A stretch of 64,000 nt of DNA from positions 1 to 64,000 of the forward strand of contig JAXJWW010000003.1 in assembly GCA_036307825.1 (NCBI GenBank), in the 5' to 3' direction. Positions 43,777 to 53,799 of the stretch are shown one piece after another. Made by a program: the position numbers and the translations under genes. The notes beneath the pieces were generated by a model. That model was not told the DNA's origin and made no database searches. It saw nothing but the letters and a program-made list of their open reading frames with translations. The stretch's first letter is position 1; each line of letters opens with the position of its first letter. This DNA is from RGIG9060 sp036307825 (GTDB taxonomy: Bacteria; Spirochaetota; Spirochaetia; Treponematales; Treponemataceae).

Positions 43777-44738
43777 AGGTATTATTTTTTGTAAAAAAAA
43801 TATTAAAAAAGGTTTACAAAATTGTTTTCAAAAACAAAATCAAGATAAACGAACTTATTGAAGAAAAAAAAAGGTTAGAATATCAACTTGAATATATGAA
43901 ACATCATTTTGATATAGAACAAATGAAACCCGCTACAGGTTGGTTACGTGATTATCAGTTGAATGAATTAAAATTTGCTCTGGAAATAATTTATTTAGTA
44001 AAGAAAGAGGGAATTGAACCATTTTTTGATGCGGGATCATTGTTAGGGGCAATAAGACATAAAGGTTTTATACCTTTTGATGATGATATTGATTTGGGCG
44101 TTATAAGAACAGATTTTGAGAAATTAGTTGAGATTGGTAAAAAAAAGTTTGTTTGGATAGATACATCAGATATAAAAATTGGTTTTGAAAGGTTTTGTGA
44201 TGAAGCAATTTCATCTAATCCAAATAGATATGTATTTATAAGAACTCCTTTCTGTTTGCATGTATATAAAGGAACTTCACTTCGTGATTCAATGAATTGC
44301 GAATTTTTCCCTTTTGATTATGTTAATGAAAGTGTTACAGATGAAGATTTTTTTTATTTTATTGATAAATGTAAAAAACATTTTTCCCAAAGTAAAAATT
44401 GGGGAGACCTTTTTAAGCAGTATGAAAGTATATTGAATTTAGGAGATGTTTTAACGCGTGAACAAACAACTCTGATTACACCTGGACCAGGACATTATGC
44501 TTTTACGCAGTATAATTTCTTAGGTTTTAGAAAATATGATGAACTCTTTCCTTTATCAGAGCTTGTATTTGAAGGAGAAAGAGTTCCTGTTCCAAATAGA
44601 CCAGAAGAATTTATTTCAAAAAATTATTCTTCATGGAAGAGTTTTCCAAAAGATGTTGGAATATCGCATTCCTTAGAAATTTTAAATAAATATTTTGAGA
44701 CACAACATAATCCAATTCCATACAAGGAGGAATATTAA
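43773..44738 (+). CDS. LicD family phosphotransferase
   Basis: A 321-aa LicD-type protein. The signature is FFDAGSLLGAIRHKGFIPFDDDIDLGV near residue 85, with the DDD-containing acidic motif that binds metal. LicD enzymes move phosphocholine from CDP-choline to a surface sugar; here the donor may instead be a CMP-phosphonate. The N-terminus is basic and coiled-coil-like (residues 20-50). ATGA overlap with the cytidylyltransferase gene upstream, and TAATG overlap with the PEP mutase fusion downstream. Confidence 0.82.
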   Translation: MKVLFFVKKILKKVYKIVFKNKIKINELIEEKKRLEYQLEYMKHHFDIEQMKPATGWLRDYQLNELKFALEIIYLVKKEGIEPFFDAGSLLGAIRHKGFIPFDDDIDLGVIRTDFEKLVEIGKKKFVWIDTSDIKIGFERFCDEAISSNPNRYVFIRTPFCLHVYKGTSLRDSMNCEFFPFDYVNESVTDEDFFYFIDKCKKHFSQSKNWGDLFKQYESILNLGDVLTREQTTLITPGPGHYAFTQYNFLGFRKYDELFPLSELVFEGERVPVPNRPEEFISKNYSSWKSFPKDVGISHSLEILNKYFETQHNPIPYKEEY

Positions 44739-46036
44739 TGAAAACTGTATATTGTGGTATGAGTGCCGATTTGATTCATCATGGGCATTTAAATATTATT
44801 CATGAGGCAATGAAATTAGGAGAAGTTATTGTTGGAGTTCTTACTGACGAAGCTATTGCAAGTTACAAACGACTTCCTTATCTGTCATATGAGCAACGTG
44901 CAGAAATCGTTTCAAATATAAAAGGAGTATCTAAAGTAGTTCCACAAACAACTTTAGATTACGTTCCAAACTTAAAGGAATTAAAACCGGATTTTGTAGT
45001 TCATGGTGATGATTGGTTAACAGGAGTACAGCAAGAAACAAGACAGAGAGTTATTGATTGTATTTCAGCATGGGGTGGTAGAGTTATAGATGTGCCTTAT
45101 ACACCAGGTATTAGTTCAACAGCATTAAATGCAGAAGTTAGAGAGATTGGAACAACACCAGAAATTAGGCAGAAAATGCTACGACGCCTTGTTGCTGCAA
45201 AGCCAATAGTACGTATTATGGAAAGTCATTCAGGATTAACTGGTCTTATTATTGAAAAAACAAAAGTTAAAATTAATAATAAAACTGAAGAATTTGATGG
45301 AATGTGGGCAAGTTCGCTTACAGATTCAACTAGTAAAGGTAAACCAGATATTGAGGCTGTTGATTTAACTACAAGGTTACATGGTCTTAATGATGCATTA
45401 GAATGTACTACAAAACCTGTTATTTTTGATGGTGATACAGGTGGAAAAATTGAACACTTTGTGTTTACAGTTCGTACATTGGAGCGACTAGGTGTTTCTG
45501 CCGTAATTATAGAAGATAAAGTTGGATTAAAAAAGAATTCTCTTTTTGGAACAGATGCTATTCAAACTCAAGATACAATAGAAGGCTTTTCTGAAAAAAT
45601 AAAAGCTGGAAAATGTGCTCAAATTGCGCAAGATTTTATGATTATTGCACGCTGTGAAAGTCTAATTGCAGGGAAATCTGTCGAAGATGCTCTAGAAAGA
45701 TGTTTTGCATATGTTGAAGCAGGTGCAGATGGTATTATGATTCATAGTAAGGATAAATCCGGAGAAGATATTAAAGAATTTTGTCAAAGATTTAGACAAA
45801 AACATAGTTCAGTTCCTCTTGTTGTAGTACCAACAACATATAACCATGTTACAGAAGAAGAACTTATTAATTGGGGGGTAAATGTAGTAATTTATGCTAA
45901 CCATATGTTGAGATCTTCTTATCCTGCGATGCTCAATGTTGCAAAATCTATTCTTACTCATCATCGGTCATTAGAAGCTAATGATATGTGTATGAGTGTA
46001 AAAGAAATATTAGAATTAATACCGGGTACAAAATAG
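44738..46036 (+). CDS. pepM: Cytidylyltransferase-phosphoenolpyruvate mutase fusion
   Basis: A 432-aa two-domain enzyme. Residues 1 to about 135 are a TagD-like nucleotidyltransferase (HHGH at 14-17, HGDDW at 89-93, GISSTAL at 124-130). Residues from about 145 are phosphoenolpyruvate mutase, including DGMWASSLTDS at 187-197 and the diagnostic EDKVGLKKNS at 259-268. PepM rearranges PEP to phosphonopyruvate, making the C-P bond of natural phosphonates; the fused domain would activate the finished phosphonate with CTP. The following genes encode the next steps. This is the key enzyme of the segment. Confidence 0.92.
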   Translation: MKTVYCGMSADLIHHGHLNIIHEAMKLGEVIVGVLTDEAIASYKRLPYLSYEQRAEIVSNIKGVSKVVPQTTLDYVPNLKELKPDFVVHGDDWLTGVQQETRQRVIDCISAWGGRVIDVPYTPGISSTALNAEVREIGTTPEIRQKMLRRLVAAKPIVRIMESHSGLTGLIIEKTKVKINNKTEEFDGMWASSLTDSTSKGKPDIEAVDLTTRLHGLNDALECTTKPVIFDGDTGGKIEHFVFTVRTLERLGVSAVIIEDKVGLKKNSLFGTDAIQTQDTIEGFSEKIKAGKCAQIAQDFMIIARCESLIAGKSVEDALERCFAYVEAGADGIMIHSKDKSGEDIKEFCQRFRQKHSSVPLVVVPTTYNHVTEEELINWGVNVVIYANHMLRSSYPAMLNVAKSILTHHRSLEANDMCMSVKEILELIPGTK

Positions 46037-46043
46037 GAATTAT

Positions 46044-47162
46044 ATGGCTCAGATTGTATTAAAGGCTTCTAAAGGATATTCTCAATTAGATGCTTATTTA
46101 GAAAAAATAAATACAAAATCTATTTTTTTAGTTTGTGGAAAGTCATTTAGATTGTTGAATATAGCTAAGTATTTTGAAGATATTACAGAGCGTTTAGGTA
46201 TTGACGTTATTCAATTTAGTGATTTTCAACCAAATCCATTGTATGAGTCTGTTGAAAAAGCTGTAAAACTATATAAAGATTCTAAATGTGATTCAATAGT
46301 TGCTGTAGGTGGTGGAAGTGCTTTAGATGTCGCAAAATGTGTAAAACTTTACTCAAATATGGATGATTCTAAAAATTATTTGAATCAAAATATTATTGAA
46401 AACGACATTGCAATTTTAGCAATTCCTACTACTGCTGGGACAGGGAGCGAAGCAACAAAATTTTCTGTAATTTATTATGAAGGCGAAAAACAATCTGTTT
46501 CTCATGATAGTTGTATACCAAATGCGGTCTACTTTGATGCTTCAACATTAAAGACTTTGCCTGAATACCAAAAAAAATCAACAATGCTTGATGCTTTATG
46601 TCATTCAATCGAATCATTTTGGTCTGTAAACTCTACAGAAGAATCTAAAAGATATTCTTCAGAGGCGATAAGACTGATTCTTTCAAATTATGAAAAATAT
46701 TTAGAAAATGAGATTTCTGCAAGTGAACAAATGTTTTTAGCTGCTAATTATGCAGGAAAAGCTATTAATATTACACAAACTACAGCAGGTCATGCTATGT
46801 GTTATAAACTTACTAGTTTATATGGGATTTCTCATGGTCATGCTGCTGCTCTTTGTGTAAGTAAACTTTGGCCTTTTATGGTGAATAATATTTCAAAATG
46901 TGTTGACGTACGAGGTAAGTTGTATCTTGAACAAGTTTTTATAAATTTAGCAAAGATAATGAAATGTGAAACCTCAATTGAAGCTGTCAATAAATTTGAA
47001 AGTTTATTGACAACATTATGTATAGACAATCCCAAAGTTATTAATAGTAATGATTTTGAAATTTTAAAAAATTCTGTAAATCCTATCAGATTAAAAAATA
47101 ATCCTGTAAAACTTATAATGGAAGATATAGATTGTCTTTATCATCAAATTTTGGAGAAATAA
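46044..47162 (+). CDS. Iron-containing alcohol dehydrogenase, probable phosphonoacetaldehyde reductase
   Basis: A 372-aa group III alcohol dehydrogenase. It has the NAD(P) loop GGGSALDVAK, the substrate-site TTAGTGSEATKFSV and metal-binding histidines in HSIESFWS and SHGHAAALC. Neighbouring PepM and phosphonopyruvate decarboxylase point to reduction of phosphonoacetaldehyde to 2-hydroxyethylphosphonate, as known for related enzymes in phosphonate clusters. Start is 7 nt after the PepM gene. The substrate is inferred from context. Confidence 0.85.
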   Translation: MAQIVLKASKGYSQLDAYLEKINTKSIFLVCGKSFRLLNIAKYFEDITERLGIDVIQFSDFQPNPLYESVEKAVKLYKDSKCDSIVAVGGGSALDVAKCVKLYSNMDDSKNYLNQNIIENDIAILAIPTTAGTGSEATKFSVIYYEGEKQSVSHDSCIPNAVYFDASTLKTLPEYQKKSTMLDALCHSIESFWSVNSTEESKRYSSEAIRLILSNYEKYLENEISASEQMFLAANYAGKAINITQTTAGHAMCYKLTSLYGISHGHAAALCVSKLWPFMVNNISKCVDVRGKLYLEQVFINLAKIMKCETSIEAVNKFESLLTTLCIDNPKVINSNDFEILKNSVNPIRLKNNPVKLIMEDIDCLYHQILEK

Positions 47163-47163
47163 T

Positions 47164-48279
47164 ATGAAAGTAAAAGAATTGTTAGAAATAATTGGAGCTG
47201 ATTTCTATACAGGAGTTCCAGATTCTCAATTAAAGGCTTTATGTGATTATCTTATGTCAGAATATAAGATAGATTCTAAGCATCATATAATTGCTGCAAA
47301 TGAAGGAAATTGTACAGCATTAGCAGCTGGATATCATTTAGCTACAGGAAAAGTTCCTGTAGTATATATGCAAAATTCTGGAGAGGGAAATATAATTAAT
47401 CCAGTTGTTTCATTGTTAAATGATAAAGTATATGCTATCCCAATGGTATTTATAATTGGTTGGCGAGGTGAACCAGGTGTGCATGATGAACCACAACATA
47501 TTTATCAAGGAGAAATTACTTTAAAACTTTTAGATGATATGGATATTTCATCATTCGTAATTACAAAAGAAACAATAAACGATGAAGTTAAAGATAAAAT
47601 GGAAGAATTTAGAAAAAGATTAGCAAAAGGGAAGCAAGTTGCTTTTGTAATAAAAAAAGGAGCACTTTCTTTTGATGAAAAAGTCCAATATAAAAATGAT
47701 AATGAAATGGTTCGTGAAGAAATAATTCGTCATATTGTTAAAATGTCAGATGAAGATCCTATTATTTCTACCACAGGAAAAGCTAGTAGAGAATTATTTG
47801 AAATTCGCGAAGAGAATAATCAAAGTCATAAATATGATTTCTTAACTGTAGGTTCTATGGGACATAGTTCTTCAATAGCTTTAGGAGTAGCTTTAAACAA
47901 ACCAGAAAAGAAAATTTGGTGTATAGATGGTGACGGTGCTGTTTTAATGCATATGGGGGCCATGGCTGTAATTGGTGCAAATAACCCTAAAAATCTTATT
48001 CATATAGTAATAAATAATGGTGCCCATGAAACTGTTGGTGGAATGCCAACTGTAGCAAACAATATCGATGTGGTTGCAGTTGCAAAAGCTTGTGGTTATA
48101 AAAATGTAGTATCTGTAAGTTCTTTTGATTCGTTAGATAAAGAATTAGAGTTTGCAAAAAAAAGAAATGAACTATCTTTGATTGAAGTAAAGTGTTCAAT
48201 TGGTGCAAGAGAAAATTTAGGAAGACCTACCACTACTGCTTTGGAAAATAAAAAGAACTTCATGGATTATTTAAATTAG
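47164..48279 (+). CDS. ppd: Phosphonopyruvate decarboxylase
   Basis: A 371-aa thiamine-diphosphate enzyme. The N-terminal half has the pyrimidine-binding domain (YTGVPDSQLKALCDYL, ANEGNCTALAAGYHLATGK); the C-terminal half has the diphosphate motif GDGAVLMHMGAMAVIG ending NN and the conserved HETVGGMPT. The GRPTTTALENK ending is typical of the family. It converts phosphonopyruvate to phosphonoacetaldehyde, which makes the PepM step irreversible. The start follows the dehydrogenase stop by one base. Confidence 0.92.
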   Translation: MKVKELLEIIGADFYTGVPDSQLKALCDYLMSEYKIDSKHHIIAANEGNCTALAAGYHLATGKVPVVYMQNSGEGNIINPVVSLLNDKVYAIPMVFIIGWRGEPGVHDEPQHIYQGEITLKLLDDMDISSFVITKETINDEVKDKMEEFRKRLAKGKQVAFVIKKGALSFDEKVQYKNDNEMVREEIIRHIVKMSDEDPIISTTGKASRELFEIREENNQSHKYDFLTVGSMGHSSSIALGVALNKPEKKIWCIDGDGAVLMHMGAMAVIGANNPKNLIHIVINNGAHETVGGMPTVANNIDVVAVAKACGYKNVVSVSSFDSLDKELEFAKKRNELSLIEVKCSIGARENLGRPTTTALENKKNFMDYLN

Positions 48280-48284
48280 GTATT

Positions 48285-49730
48285 ATGTCAGACTTAAAAC
48301 AAAAAACAAAAATTGGAATTATCTGGAATATTCTCGAAAAAATTGCAGTTCAAGGTATTGGTTTCGTATTAAACATAATTCTTGCTCGTTTGCTTACTCC
48401 TCATGATTACGGAACTGTAGGAATGCTTACAATCTTTCTAACTTTTTCTAATGTCTTTATTGATAGTGGTTTTTCTAGAGCATTAATTCAAAAACAAGAC
48501 AGAACCGAAAAGGATTATTCCACAGTTTTAATTTTCAATATTGCTATTAGTATCTTTATATATATTATTTTGTTTTTTGCCTCACCCGCGATTGCTCAAT
48601 TTTATAAAACACCTGAATTATTACAGTTACAGAGAGTTTTCTTTTTAGTAATAATTTTAAATTCGTTAACTGTTGTGCAAAATGCGCAGTTGCAAATTAA
48701 TGTTGATTTTAAGCATATCGCAATTATCAATTCTTTTTCAGTTATTATTTCTGGAATTATTGCAATAATTGCTGCTTACAATGGATTGGGTTCTTTTGCT
48801 CTTGTAATTCAAACTTTATCCAAAGCATTAATTTCTGCAATTATGTTTTGGATTATAGGAAAATGGGTGCCAAAAACAGGTTTTTCAAAGAAATCTTTTA
48901 AGAATTTGTTTGGATTTGGCTCAAAACTTTTAGTTTCAGGTTTATTATCAACAACTATAACAAATGTTTATAACCTAGTAATAGGTAAAGTATATAGCCC
49001 CACTAGTTTAGGATATTATACACGAGCTCAACAGTTTCCTGAAATAACCTCTGGGACAATTGCAAGTGTATTAAATACGACTACATTTCCTTTAATGTCT
49101 TCGTTGCAAAATAATAAAGATGAATTGGCAAATACCCTAAAGAAATTAATAAAAATGACTTCAATGATTGTTTTCCCTGCAATGATAGGTCTTGCTTGTT
49201 TATCGGAACCTATTATATTAGTTTTGCTTGGAGAAAAATGGCTTCCGGCATCAAATCTTTTATTTTGGATTTCTTTATCTTATATTTTTACGCCCCTTAG
49301 TATTTTAAATATGAATGTGCTGAATGCAATTGGTCGTTCTGATTTATTTTTAAAAATTGATTTGATTAAGATTCCGTTCATTATCTTAACTATGATTATC
49401 ACTTTTCCAATAAGTATGAAAGCAATAGTTATAGGAAAAGCGGTTACTGCATTTTTATGGTTTTATATTAATGGTTTCTTAATTGGAAAATTTTATAACT
49501 TTGGATCCTTAAAACAGTTATTATGCTGTTGGAAATATATTGTTTCTGCTATAACTATGGGACTATTTGTAATTTTTATTGATAAATTAGTAGTTTCAAA
49601 CGTACTTAGTTTGATTTTAGGGCTTTTAGGTGGTGTTTTTTCATATATTTTGTTGTTAATTATATTTAAAGATGTTGAATTTTATCGTATACTTAAAAAA
49701 CTAAAAGGAAAAATCAAATGCAAGAAATAG
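48285..49730 (+). CDS. wzx: Wzx-type polysaccharide flippase (MOP/Wzx family)
   Basis: A 481-aa protein with about 12-14 membrane helices. The N-terminus (KIGIIWNILEKIAVQGIGFVLNIILARLLTPHDYGTVGML) is typical of lipopolysaccharide/polysaccharide exporters of the MATE-like MOP superfamily that flip lipid-linked repeat units across the inner membrane. It is 5 nt after the phosphonopyruvate decarboxylase gene. Its presence with a Wzy-like protein and glycosyltransferases makes a Wzx/Wzy system likely. Confidence 0.9.
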   Translation: MSDLKQKTKIGIIWNILEKIAVQGIGFVLNIILARLLTPHDYGTVGMLTIFLTFSNVFIDSGFSRALIQKQDRTEKDYSTVLIFNIAISIFIYIILFFASPAIAQFYKTPELLQLQRVFFLVIILNSLTVVQNAQLQINVDFKHIAIINSFSVIISGIIAIIAAYNGLGSFALVIQTLSKALISAIMFWIIGKWVPKTGFSKKSFKNLFGFGSKLLVSGLLSTTITNVYNLVIGKVYSPTSLGYYTRAQQFPEITSGTIASVLNTTTFPLMSSLQNNKDELANTLKKLIKMTSMIVFPAMIGLACLSEPIILVLLGEKWLPASNLLFWISLSYIFTPLSILNMNVLNAIGRSDLFLKIDLIKIPFIILTMIITFPISMKAIVIGKAVTAFLWFYINGFLIGKFYNFGSLKQLLCCWKYIVSAITMGLFVIFIDKLVVSNVLSLILGLLGGVFSYILLLIIFKDVEFYRILKKLKGKIKCKK

Positions 49731-50530
49731 TTTCTGTTTGTGTTGTTACATTTAATAATGAAAAATATATTGTAGAAACTCTTGAAAGTATAAAAAATCA
49801 AACTTATCGAGAAATAGAACTAATCGTTTCTGATGATAATTCTTCAGATAACACTGTTGCAAAAGTTTCAAAATGGATAGAATCTAATAAAGGAAGATTT
49901 GTAAATGTTGAATTAGTTGTGTCTAATAAAAATACAGGAGTAACTGCAAACTGTAATAGAGCTGTAAAATGTGCTAAAGGTCAATTCATAAAAATTATTG
50001 GTGATGATTTATTAAAAAATGATTACTTGGAGATATGTATTAATTTCTTTAATAAAAATGAATCGGCGGCAGTCTTGTGTACAGAAATGGATTATTTTTA
50101 CCCAGAAGAAGAATTTGATTTTGTACAAAAGCCTATAGATTTTAGTTTTTTTAATTTATCAGCTGAAGAACAAAGAAATTATGTTAGATACAAAGGTATA
50201 CCCCAATATCCAACCCCAAGCATAATTTATAGAAAAAGAGTTTTTGATAAGGTTGGATTGTTTGATGAGTCCATTCCTATGTGGGAAGATGGACCAATGT
50301 ATTTTAAATTAGCAAAAAATAAAATAAAAGTTTATATGTTAAATGAGAAATTGGTTGAGTATAGATTGTTAAAAAAATCTTTGTCAAATGATAATGATAA
50401 TATAGATATGAAAAAAAATATTGCTTTGTATAATTTAAAATATGTTTGTCCTGTACAATTTTCTAACAATCCCTTAAAATCTTTTTTTAGGTACATAAAA
50501 TATTTTTTTATTGCTAAAGGTCTGTTATGA
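49718..50530 (+). CDS. Family 2 glycosyltransferase
   Basis: A 270-aa GT-A enzyme: VSVCVVTFNNEKYI, ELIVSDDNSSDNT, and the metal-binding GDDLL region (IIGDDLLKN), then MWEDGPMYFKL. It probably adds one sugar of the repeat unit to a lipid carrier; donor and acceptor cannot be read. It overlaps the wzx stop by 13 nt and the wzy-like start by 4 nt (ATGA). Confidence 0.88.
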   Translation: MQEIVSVCVVTFNNEKYIVETLESIKNQTYREIELIVSDDNSSDNTVAKVSKWIESNKGRFVNVELVVSNKNTGVTANCNRAVKCAKGQFIKIIGDDLLKNDYLEICINFFNKNESAAVLCTEMDYFYPEEEFDFVQKPIDFSFFNLSAEEQRNYVRYKGIPQYPTPSIIYRKRVFDKVGLFDESIPMWEDGPMYFKLAKNKIKVYMLNEKLVEYRLLKKSLSNDNDNIDMKKNIALYNLKYVCPVQFSNNPLKSFFRYIKYFFIAKGLL

Positions 50531-51837
50531 GAAACTATGTAATTGAAAAAGATTGTTTATATTTTATTATGGTTCAAAAAAGAAATATAAAGAAATGTTT
50601 TCAAAAAATATTACTGAATTTTTTTCTCTTTTTTGCATTTTTATGTCCATATTTTAAACTTGGTAACATTTCTATTAATTCTGCATATATCTTTATCATG
50701 TTTCCAAGTTTTATATATTTGTTTGAAAAATTTAATAAAATAAAAATTTTTATAAAAAAAAAGACATTTATTCCAATAGTCATACTTGGATTAACTTTTG
50801 TTTGTGCACTTATAAATCAAATTTTGTTTTCTTTTAATGACTTTACATTAGTAAAACTTTCTTTTGTAGGAATTTTTATTTATTTATCTTCGCTTTTTTA
50901 TCTCGAAAAATTTAGATTGATTTATAAAGATTGTTATAGGGAAAAGATATGTGAAAATTTTATAAATACAATTTGTATAAATTCTATCATTTCATTGTTG
51001 TGTATATTTATCGAACCTTTTAGAAATTTATTCTATTCATTTATAGATATAAATGATTTGGTTTTTTCTTATGGTATTTCAACTAGATTTTCGGGATTTA
51101 TTTTTACTGGTTTTTCATTTCTTTCTACAGTAAATTCATTTGCTATTATTCTCTTACTAATTTTTATTTTTTTTGATAAAGAGAAGATTATTTTGGGAGG
51201 TTGTAAATTTTGTATAATATTTATTCACATAATATTTTTAGGTCGTACAGGTCTTGTTACATTTGTTGTTGGAATTTTTCTTCTTTTTATATTATTAAGA
51301 AAAAAAATGGATAAAAAACAGGTAAAAAAATTTTATCTATTACTATTTTTTTTAGTTCCATTTTTTATTAGTTTTATTCTTATTTCTGTTGATAAAAAAA
51401 AAATATTAGATACATTAACATGGGCTTTTGAAATTTTTATAAATTTATTTAAAAATGGTTCCCTATCAACTACTTCAACAGATGAATTATTAAAGAATCA
51501 TTTTATCTTACCAGAAACAGTTTTTAACTTAATATTTGGTACTGGTTATTTTTCAAGAGACTTTGTAGATTCTGATATAGGATATATTCAAATTTTAACA
51601 GGAAGTGGTTTATTTTTATTATTGATTACTTTTTCATTATATTTTATAGGTATTATTCGATATTTTATTTCTATAAAATCTATATATTCTTTTTTCTTAT
51701 TGTACATTTCATTTTGTATTTTTATTGTAAATCTTAAAGATTTATATTATATATCTTATACTTCGTATACATTGTTATATTTTATCATTTATACAATTGT
51801 TGGAGATTCAAATGAAAATAATAGCCATTATTGTTAG
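50527..51837 (+). CDS. Wzy-like O-antigen/polysaccharide polymerase
   Basis: A 436-aa protein with about 11-12 helices and a large loop between the eighth and ninth (around residues 300-350), the topology of Wzy/O-antigen ligase family proteins. Sequence conservation in this family is low, so assignment rests on topology and neighbours. It is noticeably poorer in GC than adjoining genes, a common feature of horizontally acquired polymerases. It overlaps the next glycosyltransferase start by 26 nt. Confidence 0.75.
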   Translation: MRNYVIEKDCLYFIMVQKRNIKKCFQKILLNFFLFFAFLCPYFKLGNISINSAYIFIMFPSFIYLFEKFNKIKIFIKKKTFIPIVILGLTFVCALINQILFSFNDFTLVKLSFVGIFIYLSSLFYLEKFRLIYKDCYREKICENFINTICINSIISLLCIFIEPFRNLFYSFIDINDLVFSYGISTRFSGFIFTGFSFLSTVNSFAIILLLIFIFFDKEKIILGGCKFCIIFIHIIFLGRTGLVTFVVGIFLLFILLRKKMDKKQVKKFYLLLFFLVPFFISFILISVDKKKILDTLTWAFEIFINLFKNGSLSTTSTDELLKNHFILPETVFNLIFGTGYFSRDFVDSDIGYIQILTGSGLFLLLITFSLYFIGIIRYFISIKSIYSFFLLYISFCIFIVNLKDLYYISYTSYTLLYFIIYTIVGDSNENNSHYC

Positions 51838-52669
51838 TTTTAGACCTAATATAGAATTATTAAAAAAAACAATATCAAGTTTACAATTTCAAGTAAATAA
51901 TATTATTATTGTAAATAATGATACAAATGATTTTCAATTTGTTACATCTCAAAATGTTTTAATTATTAATTTGAATAATAATTTTGGAATTGCTTATGCA
52001 CAAAATATTGGAATAAATAAAGCAATAGAATTAAATGCCGATTATATTTTATTAAGTGATCAAGATACAATTTATCCTGAAAATTATATAAATCAATTTT
52101 TACCTTATATAAGGGAAAAAAATGCTCAGTTATATTGTCCAGTTTTTTTTGACAATGTTAAAAATATATATTCTCCAATAATGATTGAAAAATTTAAATC
52201 TGTGCCTTTTGTAAAACAACCAACTTTTGTTCAACATGCAATAGCTTCTGGTTCTATAATTGATATAAAATGTTTAGATAAAGTAGGACTCATGGATGAG
52301 AATTTGTTTATTGATTATGTAGATTTTGAATTTTGTTGGAGACTAACAAATGCTGGATATAAAATACTTACTATACCTTCAATAATAATAAATCATCAAC
52401 TAGGAGATGGAACAAAAAAAATATTAAATAAACATGTAACTCTTCGATCAGATGTAAGATATTTTTACATTCTAAGAAATGGTTTTTATTTAGCTTTTCA
52501 TTGTAAATATCTTTCATTTTTAGAAAAAGTGTCTTTATTAAAGAGAACAATATCATTTTCTTGTGGAGTTTTTTTGCTAAAACATAATTTAAATTCTATT
52601 AAATTAGTGTTATCTGCTTTATATGATGGAATAACATGTAAATTAGGAAAAAAGGAATTGGTAAAATGA
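51812..52669 (+). CDS. Family 2 glycosyltransferase, rhamnosyltransferase-like
   Basis: A 285-aa GT2 protein of the RfbN/WbbL-like group: AIIVSFRPN, IIIVNNDTND, LNNNFGIAYAQNIGINKA, LLSDQDTIYP and the FIDYVDFEFCWRL motif. Members often add rhamnose, in keeping with the rml genes in this locus. ATG at 51812 with TTGGAG upstream is preferred over an earlier TTG at 51797. The protein ends with a hydrophobic segment. Confidence 0.83.
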   Translation: MKIIAIIVSFRPNIELLKKTISSLQFQVNNIIIVNNDTNDFQFVTSQNVLIINLNNNFGIAYAQNIGINKAIELNADYILLSDQDTIYPENYINQFLPYIREKNAQLYCPVFFDNVKNIYSPIMIEKFKSVPFVKQPTFVQHAIASGSIIDIKCLDKVGLMDENLFIDYVDFEFCWRLTNAGYKILTIPSIIINHQLGDGTKKILNKHVTLRSDVRYFYILRNGFYLAFHCKYLSFLEKVSLLKRTISFSCGVFLLKHNLNSIKLVLSALYDGITCKLGKKELVK

Positions 52670-53736
52670 CTAAAACTAATATTTACATTATCGGTACCGT
52701 CGGTGTGCCAGCTTGTTATGGTGGTTTTGAATCACTTGTTGAAAATTTATTAGATTATACTCCAGAAAATGTGCAATATACTGTGTTTTGTACTGCAAAA
52801 AAGTATTCAGAAAAACTAGAATCATATAAAGGAGCAAAACTTGTTTATCTTGATTTAGATGCTAATGGTATGGATAGTATAATGTATGATTATAAATCCA
52901 TGAAAATGTCTTTAGATGCTGATATTATGTTAATTCTTGGTGTTTCTGGTTGTATGTTTTTACCTTTTATTCGCAAAAAATTTAAGGGCAAAATAATTAC
53001 AAATATTGATGGACTTGAATGGAAGCGAGATAAATGGAATTCTTTAGCAAAGTGGTTATTACATTATTCTGAAAAACAGGCTGTGAAATATTCTGATGTT
53101 GTAATTGGTGATAATAAAGGAATTACAGACTATGTAAAAGAAGCATACAAAAAAGATGCTGTATTGATTGCTTACGGTGGTGATCATGTTACTAAAGTTC
53201 AGGATGATTCTTTATATAAAAAGTATCCATATATGAAAAATCCTTATGCTGTTACAGTTTGTCGTATTGAACCTGAAAACAATGTTCATAAAATAATAGA
53301 AGCATTTAGCCGTATTCCTGAAAAACAACTTGTAATTGTTGGAAATTGGAAAAATAGTGAGTATGGTACAAACTTAAAAGAACAATTTTCAAAGTTTGAA
53401 AATATCCATTTACTTGATCCTATATACGAAAGTCACGAAATAAATTGGATTCGTTCTAATGCAAGTTTGTATGTTCACGGGCATAGTGCAGGCGGAACAA
53501 ATCCAAGTTTAGTAGAGGCTATGAATTTTGGTCTACCTATTTTAGCTTTTGATTGTGTATATAATCGTGCAACTACACAAGATGAATGTTTATATTGGAG
53601 CACAGAAGAAGATATAATTGATTTAGTAAATAATTCGGAATCCAAGTTTGATGCTATAGCAAACAAAATGAAAGAACTTGGTTCAAAAGACTACGCTTGG
53701 GAAAAAATAGCAAAGCAGTATAATGATTTGTGGTAG
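52666..53736 (+). CDS. DUF1972 family glycosyltransferase (GT4-like)
   Basis: A 356-aa GT-B protein with an N-terminal DUF1972 domain (IIGTVGVPACYGGFESLVENLLDY) and a C-terminal GT4 domain with GHSAGGTNPSLVEAMNFGLP. The family comprises rhamnosyl- and other sugar transferases in surface polysaccharide loci. The start overlaps the previous stop by 4 nt. It ends the long operon that begins with fdtA; 239 nt follow before galE. Confidence 0.88.
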   Translation: MTKTNIYIIGTVGVPACYGGFESLVENLLDYTPENVQYTVFCTAKKYSEKLESYKGAKLVYLDLDANGMDSIMYDYKSMKMSLDADIMLILGVSGCMFLPFIRKKFKGKIITNIDGLEWKRDKWNSLAKWLLHYSEKQAVKYSDVVIGDNKGITDYVKEAYKKDAVLIAYGGDHVTKVQDDSLYKKYPYMKNPYAVTVCRIEPENNVHKIIEAFSRIPEKQLVIVGNWKNSEYGTNLKEQFSKFENIHLLDPIYESHEINWIRSNASLYVHGHSAGGTNPSLVEAMNFGLPILAFDCVYNRATTQDECLYWSTEEDIIDLVNNSESKFDAIANKMKELGSKDYAWEKIAKQYNDLW

Positions 53737-53799
53737 CCACTCTATAGTTTTTTTACATAAATAAATTTTCTGAATATAGACTATAATGTTTAGTATAAT

